Assembly (NCBI RefSeq): GCF_003797835.1
Contig: NZ_RKMF01000002.1
Coordinates: forward strand, 217,403-281,402
Direction of reading: 5' to 3'
Length of the DNA stretch: 64,000 nucleotides
Source: Kocuria soli
GTDB lineage: Bacteria > Actinomycetota > Actinomycetes > Actinomycetales > Micrococcaceae
Below are positions 58,001-64,000 of the stretch, in pieces; positions within the stretch are counted from its first letter, which is position 1; the number at the start of each line of letters is the position of its first letter. The notes under the pieces were generated by a model, which saw only the letters and a list, made by a program, of their open reading frames with translations, searched no databases and was not told the DNA's origin. A program made the position numbers and the translations under genes.

Positions 58001-59784
58001 CGATCAAGCAGGTGGCCTCCGGACGTTTCGGCGTCACCAGCCTCTACCTGACCAACGCCGAGGACATCCAGATCAAGATGGCCCAGGGGGCCAAGCCCGG
58101 TGAGGGCGGCCAGCTGATGGCCCAGAAGGTCTACCCGTGGGTGGCCCGCACCCGACACTCCACCCCCGGGGTCTCGCTCATCTCCCCACCGCCGCACCAC
58201 GACATCTACTCGATCGAAGACCTCGCCCAGCTGATCTACGACCTCAAGCGCGCCAACCCGCGGGCTCGGGTTCACGTCAAGCTCGTCTCCGAAATCGGGA
58301 TCGGCACCGTGGCCAGCGGCGTGACCAAGGCGCGTGCCGACGTCGTCCTGGTCTCCGGGCACGACGGCGGCACCGGCGCGGCACCCCTGAACTCGCTCAA
58401 GCACGCCGGTCTGCCGTGGGAACTGGGCCTGGCGGAGACGCAACAGACCCTGATGCTCAACAACCTGCGCGAACGCGTGGTGGTCCAGGCCGACGGTCAG
58501 CTCAAGACCGGGCGCGACGTGATGATCGCTGCCCTGCTGGGGGCCGAGGAGTTCGGGTTCGCCACCGCGCCGCTGGTGGTCGAGGGCTGCATCATGATGC
58601 GCAAGTGTCACCTGGACACCTGCCCCGTGGGCGTGGCCACCCAGAACCCCGTCCTGCGTGAACGCTTCACCGGCAAGGCCGAACACGTGGTCAACTTCTT
58701 CAAGTTCATCGCCGAGGAGGTCCGTGAGCTCTTGGCACAGCTGGGCTTCCGCACCATGGACGAGGCGATCGGGCACGCCGAGGTCCTGAAGACCCAGAAG
58801 GCGATCGACCACTGGAAGGCCCAGGGACTCGACCTCCGACCGATCCTGCACTCGTCCGTACTTGAGCACGATGGCCGTGCGGTGCGGTCCGGCAAGGGAC
58901 AGAACCACGAACTCGACCAGCACTTCGACGTCACGTTGATCGAGGAAGCTGCTCCGGCTCTGACCACGCGTGAACCGGTCACCCTTGAGCACCGGATCGT
59001 GAACACCGACCGTGCGGTGGGCACCATGCTCGGCTATGAGGTGACCCGGTCCTTCCAGACCGACGATCTGGCTGACGACACGATCACCGTTTCCCTCCAC
59101 GGGCAGGCGGGCCAGTCCCTCGGCGCGTTCATGCCCAAGGGCATCACGCTGCGACTGGAAGGTGACGCGAACGACTACACGGGCAAGGGCCTCTCGGGCG
59201 GGCGGATCGTGGTGCGCCCCGAGCATGACGCGGGCTTCGCCGCCGAGGAGAACGTCGTGGCCGGCAACGTCATCGGCTACGGGGCCACGGGTGGTGAGAT
59301 CTTCCTGCGCGGTCGCGTGGGGGAGCGCTTCCTGGTCCGCAACTCCGGGGCCACCGCCGTCGTCGAAGGCATTGGTGACCACGGGTGCGAATACATGACC
59401 GGTGGCCTTGCGCTGATTATCGGGCCCACCGGCCGTAACTTCGGTGCCGGTATGTCCGGTGGTGTTGCCTACGTTCTGGATCTCGCCGAGACCTCGGTGA
59501 ATCTCCAGTCCCGTACCTCGGGCGAGCTCATGCTCATGGAACTGGACGAGAACGACGCCGTGACCGTGGAGACCCTGTTGCGGCGACACGTCGAGGAGAC
59601 CGACTCCGCTCAGGCGCTGTCGTTGCTCGCTGAGCTGCCCGCCACCCTCAACCGACTGACCAAGGTGCTTCCGCGCGACTACTCGGCCGTTCTGGGCCTG
59701 CGCGCCGAAGCCGAAGCGAAGGGTTCCGACCCCGACGGGCACGAAACCTGGAACAAGATCCTGGAGGTGACGACCCGTGGCTGA
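55066..59784 (+). CDS. gltB: Glutamate synthase large subunit
   Basis: A 1572-residue GOGAT alpha chain, transferring the amide of glutamine to 2-oxoglutarate. A propeptide of 59 residues precedes Cys60 ([11 protein letters not shown]), the N-terminal nucleophile after processing. The amidotransferase domain runs to about residue 450. FMN- and cluster-binding synthase domains follow, with [23 protein letters not shown] and [13 protein letters not shown] of the [3Fe-4S] site. The C-terminal beta-helix is rich in Gly. ATG 55066 has GAGGAGA upstream. It overlaps gltD by 8 nt. Confidence 0.97.
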   Translation: MSQSDFGQQDPQNQAPGAAQPADVDGVEESTDVPESPFRRFSTAPEEQGLYKPEEEKDACGLAVVANLNGTADHDIVEKALTALRALEHRGAVGGDEGTGDGAGILLQVPDGFFREVLDFELPPFGSYAVGSAFLPTGIQGTAKADKLKTAIAKIAETEGLQVLGWRDVPIEESAVGSAARSVMPYFAQVFVREAPDAKEAFTGHIPVYTLNGEAAQRQLDQKAFRLRKRSQNRLGVYFPSFSSATIVYKGMLTTAQLEPFYPDLSDERFGTRLAIVHSRFSTNTFPSWPLAQPMRILAHNGEINTVKGNRNWMRARQSQLKSPLLGRNPEELFPICSEGASDSQSLDEVAELLMLSGRPITQAMMMMIPEAWENHETMDPDRKAFYEYHSTLMEPWDGPAAVAFTDGRRVGSVLDRNGLRPGRFWETEDGLVVFASEVGVVDLSDRKIVRKGRVSPGTMFLVDTVDGRIIEDAEIKREVASLKPWREWTSGNLVRFEDLPQREHMVHPRRSIELRQKTFGYTHEELRKIVGPMALAGAEPIYAMGTDTPVAVLADRPHLLFDYFVQSFAQVTNPPLDAIREELVTSLKGALGPMGNLLTTKQVRTHQIGLDFPVINNDQLDQIVHLDDDDGMPIALKVRGLYRPEGGGAGLRARIAEICEKVSAAVNRGVEFVVISDRDSNGQWAPIPSLLLTSAIHHHLLRSATRTRCSLVVEAGDVREVHHVALLIGYGASAVNPYLAMESAEELVRTGQIAGVTEEQAVHNLIKALGKGVQKIMSKMGISTVSSYCGAQTFEALGLSAEVIDDFFAGTPSQIDGVGLDVIAEEAAARHRRGYPADGVKEPYIGLETGGEYDWRRDGAPHLFSPETVFRLQHATKTGRYDVFKTYTRLVDDQASELKTIRGLLHFDESRTPVPIDEVEPIESILKRFSTGAMSYGSISKEAHETLAIAMNQIGGKSNTGEGGEDVDRLMDPARRSAIKQVASGRFGVTSLYLTNAEDIQIKMAQGAKPGEGGQLMAQKVYPWVARTRHSTPGVSLISPPPHHDIYSIEDLAQLIYDLKRANPRARVHVKLVSEIGIGTVASGVTKARADVVLVSGHDGGTGAAPLNSLKHAGLPWELGLAETQQTLMLNNLRERVVVQADGQLKTGRDVMIAALLGAEEFGFATAPLVVEGCIMMRKCHLDTCPVGVATQNPVLRERFTGKAEHVVNFFKFIAEEVRELLAQLGFRTMDEAIGHAEVLKTQKAIDHWKAQGLDLRPILHSSVLEHDGRAVRSGKGQNHELDQHFDVTLIEEAAPALTTREPVTLEHRIVNTDRAVGTMLGYEVTRSFQTDDLADDTITVSLHGQAGQSLGAFMPKGITLRLEGDANDYTGKGLSGGRIVVRPEHDAGFAAEENVVAGNVIGYGATGGEIFLRGRVGERFLVRNSGATAVVEGIGDHGCEYMTGGLALIIGPTGRNFGAGMSGGVAYVLDLAETSVNLQSRTSGELMLMELDENDAVTVETLLRRHVEETDSAQALSLLAELPATLNRLTKVLPRDYSAVLGLRAEAEAKGSDPDGHETWNKILEVTTRG

Positions 59785-61237
59785 TCCGCGCGGATTCCTC
59801 AAGACCACCGAGCGGCAGGACCGGCCCAAGCGGCCCGTCCCCGTGCGCATCATGGACTTCAAAGAGGTCCAGAAGGCCCAGGATCCGGAGGTGCTCAAGG
59901 CCCAGGCCGGGCGCTGCATGGACTGCGGCATCCCGTTCTGTCACCGCGGTTGCCCCCTTGGCAACCTCATCCCGGAGTGGAACGACCTGGTTTGGCGCGG
60001 ACACAGCCGCGAGGCCGTTGCCCGCATGCACGCGACCAACAACTTCCCCGAGTTCACGGGACGGGTCTGCCCGGCACCGTGCGAGACCTCGTGCGTGCTG
60101 GGCATCAACCAGCCCGCGGTCACGATCAAGCAGGTCGAATACGCGATCGGCGAGATGGCCTTCGAGGAAGACATCGTGGAGCCGTTCATCCCGGACCGCC
60201 TGGTGGGACAGACCGTGGCCGTGGTCGGCTCCGGACCCGCAGGTCTGGCGGCCGCACAGCAGCTGACCCAGGCCGGCTTCACGGTGGCCGTCTACGAACG
60301 TGACGATCGCATCGGCGGCCTGCTGCGCTACGGGATCCCGGACTTCAAGCTCGAGAAGGAGGTTCTGGACCGCCGCCTCGAGGTCATGCGCGCCGAGGGC
60401 ACCCGCTTCCGCACCGGTGTCGAGATCGGACGCGACATCACCTGGGACCAGCTGCGTCGTCGGTACGACGCCGTGGTCATGGCCACCGGTGCGCTGGAGC
60501 CCCGTGAACTGGGTGTGCCCGGCCGCGACCTTGCCGGTGTCCACCACGCGATGGACTACCTGACCCAGGCCAACCGTGTGGTCGCCGGGGATGAGGTACC
60601 CGACCAGATCCACGCGAAGGGCAAGCACGTCGTGGTCCTCGGCGGTGGCGACACGGGTTCCGACTGCATCGGCACCGCGAACCGACAGGAAGCGGCGTCC
60701 GTGACCAACATCGCGATCGGTTTCGAACTGCCGGTGGATCGTCCCGAGGACCAACCGTGGCCCATGGACCCCCGGGTCCTGGACGTCTCCTCGTCGCACG
60801 AAGAGGGTGTCGATCGTGTCTACCTCTCGTCCACCGTTGAGTTCCTCGGCGAGGATGGGCACGTCACCGGTCTGCGAGTGGCCGAGACCGAGTACCTCCC
60901 TGACGGTCGCCGTGTGCCGAAGGAGGGCACGGAACGCGTGGTTCCCGCTGATCTGGTGCTGCTGGCCCTGGGCTTCACAGGCAACCAGTCCGGCGACGCC
61001 GTCGAGCAGATCGGCACCGGCCTGGACCAACGCGGCAACATCGACCGGGACGACACCTACATGACCAACGTGGACGGCGTGTTCTCCTGCGGCGATGCGG
61101 GGCGCGGTGCATCGCTGGTCGTGTGGGCCATCGCCGAAGGCCGGGCCTGTGCCTCCTCCGTCGAGAAGTTCCTCACGGGCAGCACGCGACTCCCGTTCCC
61201 CGTGGGCCCCACGACGCGCGGCATCGATCTGCGCTGA
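59777..61237 (+). CDS. gltD: Glutamate synthase small subunit
   Basis: A 486-residue NADPH-oxidising partner of GltB. The N-terminal cysteines for [4Fe-4S] clusters are in [22 protein letters not shown] and [19 protein letters not shown] binding: [22 protein letters not shown] binding: [22 protein letters not shown]. The C-terminal [21 protein letters not shown] completes the FAD site. Start GTG lies inside gltB. A strong terminator follows. Confidence 0.97.
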   Translation: MADPRGFLKTTERQDRPKRPVPVRIMDFKEVQKAQDPEVLKAQAGRCMDCGIPFCHRGCPLGNLIPEWNDLVWRGHSREAVARMHATNNFPEFTGRVCPAPCETSCVLGINQPAVTIKQVEYAIGEMAFEEDIVEPFIPDRLVGQTVAVVGSGPAGLAAAQQLTQAGFTVAVYERDDRIGGLLRYGIPDFKLEKEVLDRRLEVMRAEGTRFRTGVEIGRDITWDQLRRRYDAVVMATGALEPRELGVPGRDLAGVHHAMDYLTQANRVVAGDEVPDQIHAKGKHVVVLGGGDTGSDCIGTANRQEAASVTNIAIGFELPVDRPEDQPWPMDPRVLDVSSSHEEGVDRVYLSSTVEFLGEDGHVTGLRVAETEYLPDGRRVPKEGTERVVPADLVLLALGFTGNQSGDAVEQIGTGLDQRGNIDRDDTYMTNVDGVFSCGDAGRGASLVVWAIAEGRACASSVEKFLTGSTRLPFPVGPTTRGIDLR

Positions 61238-61255
61238 CCGTCGAGAACTACGATG

Positions 61256-61291
61256 AGGGCCCCCGGCTCGCGGAAGCGAGCCGGGGGCCTT
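61256..61291 (+). terminator. Terminator of gltBD
   Basis: 14-bp perfect stem (61258-61271 with 61276-61289), loop GGAA, then TTCTCTC. Confidence 0.88.
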
Positions 61292-61330
61292 CTCTCGTGG
61301 CGGACAACGCGGGGCAACCCACCGCGCGGG

Positions 61331-61366
61331 TTGCCGCTGGATCGCCCGGGGCGAGTAGGGTGGAGA
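61331..61366 (+). promoter_or_regulatory. pyk promoter
   Basis: TTGCCG (61331-61336), 19 bp, TAGGGT (61356-61361), then GGAGA. Confidence 0.55.
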
Positions 61367-61369
61367 GCG

Positions 61370-61495
61370 ATGCGCGCCCTTCTGCGGCCGCAACGTCCTG
61401 GCAGTGACGCCGCGTCGGCCCGTCCGATCGAACGCACGTTACGGGTCGACACGCTGGCACACCCCGCGGACACAGCACTCGACCGAAAGGGATAA
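61370..61495 (+). CDS. Possible 41-residue upstream ORF in the pyk leader
   Basis: An ATG ORF starting about 2-3 nt after the predicted transcription start and ending with TAA 3 nt before the pyk ATG. The pyk Shine-Dalgarno (GAAAGG) lies inside its end. The peptide is basic and not recognised. It may couple or tune pyk translation, or be spurious. Confidence 0.3.
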   Translation: MRALLRPQRPGSDAASARPIERTLRVDTLAHPADTALDRKG

Positions 61496-61498
61496 CTG

Positions 61499-62983
61499 AT
61501 GAGACGCGCTAAGATCGTCGCCACGATCGGCCCGGCCATTTCCTCCTACGAGAAGCTCACCGAGGCCATCAATGCCGGCCTCAACGTTGCTCGTCTGAAC
61601 ATGAGCCACGACACCCACGAGACCCACTTGATGCAGTACGAGAACCTGCGTCGTGCCGCGTCGGACCTGGGCAAGAACGTGGCCATCCTGGCGGACCTCC
61701 AGGGTCCCAAGATCCGTCTGGAGACCTTCGTGGACGGACCGCACTTCCTCGAGGTCGGTGACGTATTCACGATCACCAACCGCGACGTCGAAGGCACCAA
61801 GGAAATCTGTGGCACCACGTTCAAGGGCCTCCCGCAGGACGTGAACGTGGGCGACGAACTGCTCATCGACGACGGCAAGGTGCGTCTGCGTGCCACAGCG
61901 GTGACGGAGACCGACGTGACCACGGTCGTGGAGATCCCCGGCAAGGTCTCCAACAACAAGGGCATCAACCTCCCCGGCGTTGCCGTGAACGTCCCCGCCC
62001 TGTCTGACAAGGACGAGGAGGACCTGCGGTGGGCGCTGAACACCGGCGTGGACCTCATTGCCCTCTCCTTCGTGCGCACCGGCGACGACATCTCGCGAGT
62101 TCACGAGATCATGGACGAAGAAGGCATCCGTCTCCCGGTGATCGCCAAGATTGAGAAGCCGCAGGCGGTTGAGAACCTGCACGAGATCATCGATTCCTTC
62201 GACGGCATCATGGTCGCCCGTGGTGACCTCGGCGTGGAGCTGCCCCTCGAGGACGTTCCCGTGGTCCAGAAGCGTGCCATCGAACTGGCCCGTCGTTGGG
62301 CGAAGCCGGTCATCGTGGCCACGCAGGTGCTGGAAACCATGATGGACAACCCGCGGCCGACCCGCGCGGAGGCATCCGACTGCGCCAACGCAGTGCTCGA
62401 CGGCGCCGACGCCGTCATGCTCTCGGGGGAGACCTCCATCGGTCAGTACCCGATCGAGGCGCTCCAGACCATGGCGCGCATCGTGGAGGCCACGGAGCGT
62501 CACGGACTCGAGCGCATCGGTGAGATCAGCACGGAACCCCGCACCCGCGGTGGTGCGATCACGCGCGCAGCGGTGACGATCTCGCGCCAGCTCGACATCC
62601 CGTACATCACCGCATTCACGCAGTCCGGCGACTCCGCTCGTCGCCTGTGCCGCCTGCGTCCGCCGCAGCCGATCCTGGCCTTCACCCCCAGCCAGAAGGT
62701 CAGCGCGTTCTGCGCGCTCATGTGGGGTGTGGAGCCCATTCTGACCGAGGCCGTGGACCACACCGACGAGATGACCAAGCAGGTCGACCGCTACATGTAC
62801 AAGTCCGGTCGGGCCGTTGCGGGTGACCTGGTGGTCATCTGCGCCGGATCGCCCCCAGGAGTGGCGGGTTCCACGAACCTGGTCAAGGTGCACCGCATCG
62901 GCGACCAGCAGGACGCCGGTGCCTTGGCTGAGGACTCCCCGGAGGTGCACGAGACCGTCGGGCCCTGGGGCGAGGAGAACTGA
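61499..62983 (+). CDS. pyk: Pyruvate kinase
   Basis: A 494-residue enzyme of the last glycolytic step, transferring phosphate from PEP to ADP. Motifs: AKIVATIGPAISSYEKL, NVARLNMSH, ILADLQGPKIRLETF, and IAKIEKPQAVENLHEIIDSFDGIMVARGDLGVELPLEDVPVVQK with the metal Glu/Asp. ATQVLETMMDNPRPTRAEASDCANAVLDGADAVMLSGETSIGQYPIEA completes the active site. A C-terminal allosteric domain follows. ATG 61499 has GAAAGG upstream. A 20-bp palindrome ends the transcript. Confidence 0.97.
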   Translation: MRRAKIVATIGPAISSYEKLTEAINAGLNVARLNMSHDTHETHLMQYENLRRAASDLGKNVAILADLQGPKIRLETFVDGPHFLEVGDVFTITNRDVEGTKEICGTTFKGLPQDVNVGDELLIDDGKVRLRATAVTETDVTTVVEIPGKVSNNKGINLPGVAVNVPALSDKDEEDLRWALNTGVDLIALSFVRTGDDISRVHEIMDEEGIRLPVIAKIEKPQAVENLHEIIDSFDGIMVARGDLGVELPLEDVPVVQKRAIELARRWAKPVIVATQVLETMMDNPRPTRAEASDCANAVLDGADAVMLSGETSIGQYPIEALQTMARIVEATERHGLERIGEISTEPRTRGGAITRAAVTISRQLDIPYITAFTQSGDSARRLCRLRPPQPILAFTPSQKVSAFCALMWGVEPILTEAVDHTDEMTKQVDRYMYKSGRAVAGDLVVICAGSPPGVAGSTNLVKVHRIGDQQDAGALAEDSPEVHETVGPWGEEN

Positions 62984-63000
62984 CGCACCAGCTGCTGAAA

Positions 63001-63041
63001 CACGGAGAGGCCCCGGGGATCATCCCCGGGGCCTCTCCGTG
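63001..63041. terminator. Terminator after pyk
   Basis: A 20-bp perfect inverted repeat (63001-63020 with 63022-63041) with essentially no loop beyond the closing bases; usable on both strands. Confidence 0.85.
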
Positions 63042-63090
63042 TTGGCGACCATATTTTGACGACCAGCCGGACGCCGTGATCTCACTGATT

Positions 63091-63116
63091 TGGTGCCCAA
63101 GGTGGGACTCGAACTC
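63091..63116 (-). mobile_element. Attachment-site scar: 3' end of a tRNA-Leu gene
   Basis: Read on the minus strand this is a tRNA 3' end: T-loop TTCGAGT, CCCAC of the T-stem, acceptor strand CTTGGGC, discriminator A, encoded CCA. The T-stem partner (should be GTGGG) reads GAGAG and no anticodon or D-arm follows upstream, so it is only a fragment. A 5' acceptor GCCCAAG and discriminator A suggest tRNA-Leu. This is the usual trace of site-specific integration into a tRNA 3' end. The element should extend rightward, with the complete tRNA at its far end. Confidence 0.7.
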
Positions 63117-63236
63117 TCGCAACACCGCAGGTTGGGGGAGTGGACCCCCGGAATCATGCGGCTCTGACTCTCTCAGAGACCCAATGAATCACCCGGAATC
63201 GGGGGTAAGTGTGGGCAGAATGTGGGCACGGCGCCG

Positions 63237-63533
63237 TCACGATTGGAGCGATTCACCTGGCCCCAGGATGTAGCCCAACTCAGCCTCCACCTCGGAGTCC
63301 TCGAGCACCTCAGACGGGTCCGGAAAGGCTTCCGGGTCCGTGATCCGCATGGAGTCTTGCTGACCGCAACGGCGGCAGAAGTACCGGATCTCGTAGTACC
63401 CACCGGTGGTGCGCTTGAACCTAGCACCGCCCTGGTGGACGCCGAAGATGCGCGTCCGCGCTTCCACCTCTGTGCCGTGGAGGACCCACAGATAGCGAGG
63501 CGTGTGACAAGTACGGCAGTTGAATTCGTCCAT
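63237..63533 (-). CDS. Small zinc-ribbon-like protein, unknown function
   Basis: A 98-residue protein with two CxxC pairs (NCRTCH near residue 6, FCRRCGQQ near 54), a likely zinc ribbon, and an acidic C-terminus. No family is recognised; such proteins are common in actinophage and integrated elements. ATG at 63533 is preceded by CACAAT at a 6-nt distance, as in the leaderless genes. It lies just inside the putative element. Confidence 0.5.
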   Translation of the reverse strand: MDEFNCRTCHTPRYLWVLHGTEVEARTRIFGVHQGGARFKRTTGGYYEIRYFCRRCGQQDSMRITDPEAFPDPSEVLEDSEVEAELGYILGPGESLQS

Positions 63534-63606
63534 ACTCGAATTGTGCCGTAGCACCTAACCAAGCTCATTGGGCGACACTCAACTACTGAGGGTGAGGACA
63601 CTGCCA

Positions 63607-63942
63607 TCACCCGCGGATTCGCGGCGTGGGCCGGGTGTACTCCTTGCCATCCATCCCAGTGACCTTGACCGGCTCGATCAGCTCGGCGTCACGGCTGATC
63701 GACTGGTAGACCTCCACTGGCTCGGTCTCAGCGCCCTCGACAAGCTCAGGGTAGCTGTCACCCCGCGGCTCAGGTGAAACATAGGGTTTCACCTGCCGCA
63801 CATCGCGGGAGACCTGCATCTGGGACGTCCCGACGATGGGAGCGATAGCCCGGGTGGACATGCCAGCGTCGGATAGCCGAGGTTCTGTAAACGCACCTAC
63901 CTCTCGATGAGAGCTAGGAAGGCGGTGGCTGAGATGAGCCAC
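63607..63942 (-). pseudogene. Helix-turn-helix protein fragment of a mobile-element type
   Basis: Up to 111 residues. The core SDAGMSTRAIAPIVGTSQMQVSRDVRQV is a helix-turn-helix, and VTGMDGKEYTRP near the end matches a tail often seen in actinobacterial phage or plasmid HTH/ParB-like proteins. Those are normally about 200-300 residues, with more sequence before the HTH, so this copy may be N-terminally truncated. The frame stays open to the window edge without a convincing start. The upstream codons read like the complement of another ORF on the plus strand. Treat as a possible broken gene. Confidence 0.4.
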
Positions 63943-64000
63943 GATCAGCAGGAACGAACCGCAGGCAATGAGCCGAACGACCAGGCGACGGCGCAGGCGT
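63934..64000 (+). CDS. Start of a possible gene cut by the window end
   Basis: ATG at 63934 with AGGAAGG about 12 nt upstream opens a hydrophilic frame (MSHDQQERTAGNEPND...) that runs off the window. It would be divergent from the HTH fragment. Only 22 residues are visible, so no product can be given. Confidence 0.25.
   Translation, partial: MSHDQQERTAGNEPNDQATAQA

Noticed and set aside
56857..59931. Open frame of 1024 codons on the minus strand opposite gltB
   Set aside because: Shadow of a GC-rich conserved gene; gltB on the plus strand has clear motifs throughout.
63091..63190. Complete tRNA-Leu gene
   Set aside because: The T-stem does not pair and no anticodon arm, D-arm or matching 5' acceptor GCCCAAG is present within the expected distance.
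63076..63273. C-terminal end of an integrase on the plus strand (peptide ending near VGRMWARRRHD)
   Set aside because: The frame begins as a translation of the tRNA remnant, has no catalytic integrase residues, and points away from the att core.

Overview
The window is chromosomal DNA from a high-GC Gram-positive actinobacterium, most like Micrococcales and probably Micrococcaceae or a relative. The evidence is the strong G/C third-position bias, the many GTG and TTG starts, actinobacteria-restricted families (DUF3097, DUF3043, the HGxxPAAW protein, the Trp-associated membrane protein, ctaF), a PriA tail, an actinobacterial carotenoid operon, and gene orders such as leuS-degV-comEA-comEC-holA-rpsT and trpA-lgt-gltBD-pyk. 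Nearly everything up to about 63.05 kb is core housekeeping DNA. The last 0.9 kb looks like the edge of an integrated element.

Layout. 1-3.1 kb: the 3' end of priA, a GT4 glycosyltransferase and an alpha/beta hydrolase. 3.4-12 kb: leuS, degV, the DNA-uptake pair comEA-comEC, DNA polymerase III delta (holA), and convergent rpsT. 12.2-18.7 kb: an orphan MazF/PemK-like protein, then a MarR regulator followed by a complete C50-carotenoid operon, crtE-crtB-crtI-crtYe-crtYf::crtEb, in which the second cyclase subunit is fused to the lycopene elongase. 18.8-31.6 kb: lepA, a PP2C-like phosphatase, hemW, a DUF4870 protein, DUF3097, CIRCE-hrcA-dnaJ-rsmE, a GerMN lipoprotein, and phoH-ybeY-era. 31.7-41.7 kb: an LCP cell-wall ligase, leuA behind a leucine attenuator, recO-uppS, an S33-type hydrolase, pyrD, DUF3043, an M20 dipeptidase and an ErpA-type Fe-S protein. 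42-45 kb: ctaC-ctaD-ctaF of the aa3 oxidase. 45.5-55 kb: hisE, hisG, hisF, hisI, trpE, a membrane protein, the HGxxPAAW protein, a fused trpC::trpB, trpA and lgt. 55-63 kb: gltB-gltD and pyk. 63.09-64 kb: a partial tRNA-Leu 3' end (attachment-site scar) followed by small foreign-looking genes.

How the parts work together. The crt genes are translationally coupled (ATGA, GTGA and GTGA overlaps, one 14-nt gap), so they form one pathway unit from GGPP to a cyclic C50 carotenoid. A 21-bp dyad lies between the -35 and -10 of the crtE promoter, just downstream of the MarR gene, and is the obvious candidate operator. The his and trp genes are partial sets: hisA, B, C, D, H and trpD, F, G must lie elsewhere. 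LeuA is controlled by a leader peptide with four consecutive Leu codons and mutually exclusive hairpins.

Two regulatory themes recur. First, many genes seem to start leaderless: a -10 hexamer sits exactly 5-6 nt before the start codon of comEA, holA, the MarR gene, pyrD, DUF3043, the M20 dipeptidase, hisE, hisI, the leuA leader peptide and a small gene on the element. Second, strong perfect hairpins act as terminators, mostly without long T tracts.

I see no CRISPR array, rRNA, complete tRNA, insertion sequence or transposase. The most notable items are the CrtYf-CrtEb fusion and its operator, the TrpC-TrpB fusion, the leuA attenuator, and the tRNA-Leu att scar.
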